Shown here in pieces: positions 19,772 to 22,255 of a stretch of DNA of 22,255 bases. The stretch is taken from positions 1 through 22,255 of the forward strand of contig JAEYTW010000734.1 in the NCBI GenBank assembly GCA_023433835.1, read 5' to 3'. The stretch is from Pseudomonadota bacterium (GTDB taxonomy: Bacteria > Pseudomonadota > Alphaproteobacteria > Ferrovibrionales > Ferrovibrionaceae). Within the stretch, counting starts at the first letter, position 1. Each line of letters begins with the position of its first letter. A program made the translations under genes and the position numbers. The notes under the pieces are model-generated. The model was not told the origin of the DNA and ran no database searches. It saw only the letters and a list, made by a program, of their open reading frames with translations.

Positions 19772-20251
19772 TCAGACCCGCAGGGCCTGGGCGAGCGAGG
19801 CGCTGAACGCGCCGCTCTCCATGTTGGCGATCGAGGTGGTGGCCTCCGACATCGCCGCCCGGCAATGGTTGAGCAACTGGTGGGCCTCGAGCGATTCGTT
19901 GGCCTTGATCCGCGTGCCCGACAGGAAAGCCTTGTTCGTCGTCATCTCCATGTTCGCCATGTCGATCTCGATGCTGGAGCCGGGGATGACGTCGATGGTG
20001 GCGACAGCGGGTGTCGCGAATTCGAACTTTATGCCGATCAGCGCGGCCTCCAGGCTCGAATTCTCGATGTAGCCGGTCGCCTCGGCCCCCAGCTGGATCA
20101 GCATGGTTTCGGCGGCGTGCAGGTTCGACATCGTGTAGGGCTCTTTCCAGAAGATCGACTGCGCCGTGGCGATCGCCCAGAAATCCATGAAATCGGTCTG
20201 CGCCGCCTTGCCGATGTTCTGGTTGCCTGTGTATTCGTCGTTCAGGCTCAT
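19772..20251 (-). CDS. Cassette protein C4, unknown function (159 aa)
   Basis: The C-slot protein of cassette 4. Its first 60 residues closely match C3: MSLNDEYTGNQNIGKAAQT, DFWAIATAQS, EPYTMSNLHAAETMLIQLGA. The middle strand block ATPAVATIDVIPGSSIEIDMA resembles TTPAVATVEILPGAKIAYD of C1, tying the two cassette subtypes together. MTTNKAFLSGTRIKANESLE leads into a helical tail. An AGGGGGCGG ribosome site precedes the ATG. It starts only 13 bp after the stand-alone pentapeptide gene ends, so cassette 4 is probably read from the same transcript as that gene and the DUF2169 gene before it. Function unknown. Confidence 0.86.
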   Translation of the reverse strand: MSLNDEYTGNQNIGKAAQTDFMDFWAIATAQSIFWKEPYTMSNLHAAETMLIQLGAEATGYIENSSLEAALIGIKFEFATPAVATIDVIPGSSIEIDMANMEMTTNKAFLSGTRIKANESLEAHQLLNHCRAAMSEATTSIANMESGAFSASLAQALRV

Positions 20252-20264
20252 CGCCGCCCCCTGC

Positions 20265-21416
20265 TTAGCGTGGCACTTCCTGGCCGAGCTTCTGGTTGAT
20301 CAGCCAGTCCTCGGCCATCGTCCGCCGCTCGTCGTCGCCGCGGGCGCCCCCCATGTCGCAATCGGAGATCCGGGTATTGTCGTCGCGCTTGACGCGATGC
20401 CAGATCGAATAGCGCAGGTCGCAGCCCGACAGGGTCGAGGCGGTCATGTCGGCATGGCTGAGATCGGCATAGGACATCGCCGCATTGGAAATGCGCGTGC
20501 CCTCGAGCTTGGCGCCCACCAGGCCGGCGCCGACCAGGCTCGTGGTGGCAAAGCTTGCCTGGGTCATCTGGGCCTGGCCGAAATTGGCATAGTCGAGCAG
20601 CGCGCCGTCGAGGCGGGTGCCGGCGAGATTGGCCTCGACGAAGCTCGACATCGGCGCCTGGGCCCGGCTCATGTCGGCACCGGTCAGGTCGGCCTTGGTG
20701 AAATTGCACTTGTCCAGCTTGGTGCCGGTCAGCCGGGTATTGGCGAGCTTGGCGCCGATGAACTGGGTCATCGTGAAGTCGCGGCCTGAAAAGTCGCGGT
20801 TCGACAGATCGGCGTTCAGCATCAGCGCGCGGTCGAAGCGGGTGCCGTCGAGGTTCACGCCGGTGAAGTCGGCCTCCATCATGCCAGATTGCGACAGCGT
20901 CGCGTCGGACAGGTCGAAATTGCCCAGGACCGGCTTGGTGAACAGCGAGCGTTCGAACATCGTGCCGCGCGCGCTGCCGCCCTCCATCTGCAGCCCGGCC
21001 GACAGGAAGCGCTTGACGTTGGCGGGCCAGCGCACACCGGTCATGTCGGCGTCGGAAAGCTGGTTGTCCTCGAAGAAGGCATCCGACAGGTCGACGCCGG
21101 GAAAGCGGCATTTGATGCCCTGGAAACCGCGCAGGATGATGCCCGACATCCTGGCGCCCGAGAAATCGGCATCGATCGCCATCGCGCAGGTCAGGTTGGC
21201 GCCGCTCAAGTCCGCCCCGGCGAACTTGCCGTTGTGCAGATGGCAGGCCGACAGGTCGACGCCGGCGAGATTGGCGCCGGTGAAGTCGCAGTTCATCAGG
21301 ATATGCTCGGACAGCGGCAGACCGCGCAGATCCATGCCGGACATGTCGACGCCTTCCAGCATCTGCATGGCCTTGAGCTCGCCGATCAGTTCGTCGCGGG
21401 TCATTTTCGTCGTCAT
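20265..21416 (-). CDS. Stand-alone pentapeptide-repeat protein (383 aa)
   Basis: After a short helix (residues 6-20, TRDELIGELKAMQML) the protein is almost wholly pentapeptide repeats of the A(D/N)LSG type, in two lobes: about 23-127 (CDFTGANLAGVDLSACHL) and about 165-355 (ADFTGVNLDGTRFDRALM, KADLTGADMSRAQAP). An irregular stretch lies between (VRWPANVKRFLSAGLQ). The C-terminal ~25 residues are polar (DDERRTMAEDWLINQKLG). It has no DUF2169 part. Pentapeptide proteins form rod-like beta-helices; some bind DNA gyrase, but nothing here proves that. The ATG at 21416 overlaps the previous stop as ATGA; the frame runs further upstream only as shadow text. It lies between a DUF2169 gene and cassette 4. 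Confidence 0.88.
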   Translation of the reverse strand: MTTKMTRDELIGELKAMQMLEGVDMSGMDLRGLPLSEHILMNCDFTGANLAGVDLSACHLHNGKFAGADLSGANLTCAMAIDADFSGARMSGIILRGFQGIKCRFPGVDLSDAFFEDNQLSDADMTGVRWPANVKRFLSAGLQMEGGSARGTMFERSLFTKPVLGNFDLSDATLSQSGMMEADFTGVNLDGTRFDRALMLNADLSNRDFSGRDFTMTQFIGAKLANTRLTGTKLDKCNFTKADLTGADMSRAQAPMSSFVEANLAGTRLDGALLDYANFGQAQMTQASFATTSLVGAGLVGAKLEGTRISNAAMSYADLSHADMTASTLSGCDLRYSIWHRVKRDDNTRISDCDMGGARGDDERRTMAEDWLINQKLGQEVPR

Positions 21417-22255
21417 GAGGGGAAGTTCCGTCCGGCCAGGAGGGTTTTGTCGATCATGCCGCCGTCGATGACGGCGTCGTCGAGGCGGGCGTCCGTGAGA
21501 TCGGCGCCGTACAGGCTGGTCTGGTGCAGCGAGGCGTGCCGCATGTCGGCCCGGATGAATGAGGCATCGGCGCAGTCGCTGCCGTCCAACCGCGCTTCGG
21601 TCATCGTCGCGCGCATGAACAGCGCGCCACGCAGCAGGGCGCAGCGGAAGCTGGCCTGGTGCAGTTCGGCATTGTTGAACAGGGCGCCGGCGGCATTCGT
21701 CGCCGTCCAACTGGTGGCGGTCAGGTTGGTGCCGATCAGGTTGGCTGCCGGCATGCGGGCGTGATCGAAGCGGCTGTAGCCGAAGTCGACGCCGCCTGCG
21801 GTTGACAGCCGCTCCATCGAAGCGCGGCTGAAATCGGCTTCGCGCAGCATGCTCTTGACGAAGGTCGGTCGCTCCATCACCGCGCCGCGAAAGGTGGCGC
21901 GGTCGGCCCGGCTGTTCAGGAAGACCAGCTTTTCCAGATTGGCCTGGTCGAAATTGGCACCGTCGATCTCGGCATCGAGGAAGTTGATCTCCTTCAGCTT
22001 GGCGCCCATGAACGACGGGTTGGTCAGGCGCGGCTTGATCGACGAGACGCTTTCGATGCTGGCCCCGGCAAACACCGTATTCGTGCCTTCGACTTCCGAC
22101 AGCGTCGCCTTGACCAGGCCGGCCCCGCCGAAATCGGTGCGGTCGAGCCTGGTGCAGCCGAGGTTGGTTTCCTCGAGCCTGGCGCCGGTGAAGCGGGCGT
22201 CGGTCAGGTCGGCGCCGCCGAAATTGGTTCGGGTCAGGTCGGCGCCGCTGAAATC
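21413..22255 (-). CDS. Fifth DUF2169-pentapeptide protein, C-terminal 280 residues only (5' end outside window)
   Basis: The frame is open to the right edge of the window and ends at TGA 21413-21415. Visible text is all pentapeptide beta-helix, beginning DFSGADLTRTNFGGADLTDA and ending SLYGADLTDARLDDAVIDG then LLAGRNFPS. It follows the long family closely (LSEVEGTNTVFAGASIES, PTFVKSMLREADFS, RLSTAGGVD, DHARMPAANLIGTNL), and is nearer to cassettes 3 and 4 than to 1 and 2. The DUF2169 and linker parts must lie beyond the window if it is a normal copy. The GTG at 22073-22075 is an internal Val, not a start. It is not followed by an A/B/C set but by the stand-alone pentapeptide gene, with an ATGA overlap. 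Confidence 0.88.
   Translation of the reverse strand, partial: DFSGADLTRTNFGGADLTDARFTGARLEETNLGCTRLDRTDFGGAGLVKATLSEVEGTNTVFAGASIESVSSIKPRLTNPSFMGAKLKEINFLDAEIDGANFDQANLEKLVFLNSRADRATFRGAVMERPTFVKSMLREADFSRASMERLSTAGGVDFGYSRFDHARMPAANLIGTNLTATSWTATNAAGALFNNAELHQASFRCALLRGALFMRATMTEARLDGSDCADASFIRADMRHASLHQTSLYGADLTDARLDDAVIDGGMIDKTLLAGRNFPS

Larger units (their letters stand above)
16207..20251 (-). repeat. Cassette 4 (C4-B4-A4-DUF2169)
   Basis: A 4045-bp unit. Genes are 16, 1 and 8 bp apart. It follows the stand-alone pentapeptide gene by 13 bp. Confidence 0.85.

Noticed and set aside
1557..22255. Regular short repeats that might suggest a CRISPR array or minisatellite
   Set aside because: The periodicity is 15 bases, in frame, and encodes pentapeptide units; there are no constant repeats with unique spacers.
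1..22255. Mobile element as the cause of the array
   Set aside because: No transposase, integrase, terminal inverted repeats or tRNA-type attachment site could be seen; homologous recombination between direct repeats is enough to explain the copies.

Overview
The window is GC-rich and has long, tightly packed genes. It looks like a chromosomal stretch of a high-GC proteobacterium, possibly an alphaproteobacterium; that placement is an inference from base composition and gene content, because no marker gene is present. There is no rRNA, tRNA, integrase or transposase.

The left edge (1-1545) is ordinary. It holds the last 58 codons of a gene that looks like a TPR/glycosyltransferase-type protein (+), a small alpha/beta hydrolase (-) and a divergent ECF-type sigma factor (+).

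Everything from 1557 to 22255 is on the minus strand and forms one large array related to type VI secretion accessory genes. The family markers are DUF2169 fused to pentapeptide repeats (four complete genes, one running off the right edge, one decayed remnant), two DUF4150 PAAR-like spike-tip genes, one DUF3540 gene and one stand-alone pentapeptide-repeat gene. No VgrG, Tss core gene or recognisable enzymatic toxin is in the window.

The striking feature is a four-gene cassette of about 4.05 kb, repeated four times in the same order and orientation. In transcription order it is small protein C (158-166 aa), small protein B (140-141 aa), small protein A (139-141 aa), then the roughly 900-aa DUF2169-pentapeptide protein. 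Cassettes lie at 1557-5610, 5630-9705, 12067-16119 and 16207-20251. I do not recognise A, B or C as a named family. All three appear to share one plan, a beta-rich front half with a TLAGV-like strand followed by a helical, coiled-coil-like tail, so they may be ancient paralogs of each other. Cassettes 1 and 2 form one subtype and 3 and 4 another.

Transcription probably runs right to left in blocks. The first is the partial DUF2169 gene, the stand-alone pentapeptide gene and cassette 4. The second is cassette 3, after an 87-bp gap with a promoter-like element. The third is DUF3540 and DUF4150-2, after a 103-bp gap with a related element, ending at a GC-rich hairpin with a short T run. The last is the pentapeptide remnant, DUF4150-1, cassette 2 and cassette 1. 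The working model is that DUF2169 proteins act as adaptors loading A/B/C assemblies, or their own beta-helix, onto PAAR-like tips. This is inference. The array also shows recent recombination: near-identical DUF4150 copies with a sharp edge of identity, and a near-identical 457-bp 3' tract in the DUF2169 genes of cassettes 3 and 4.
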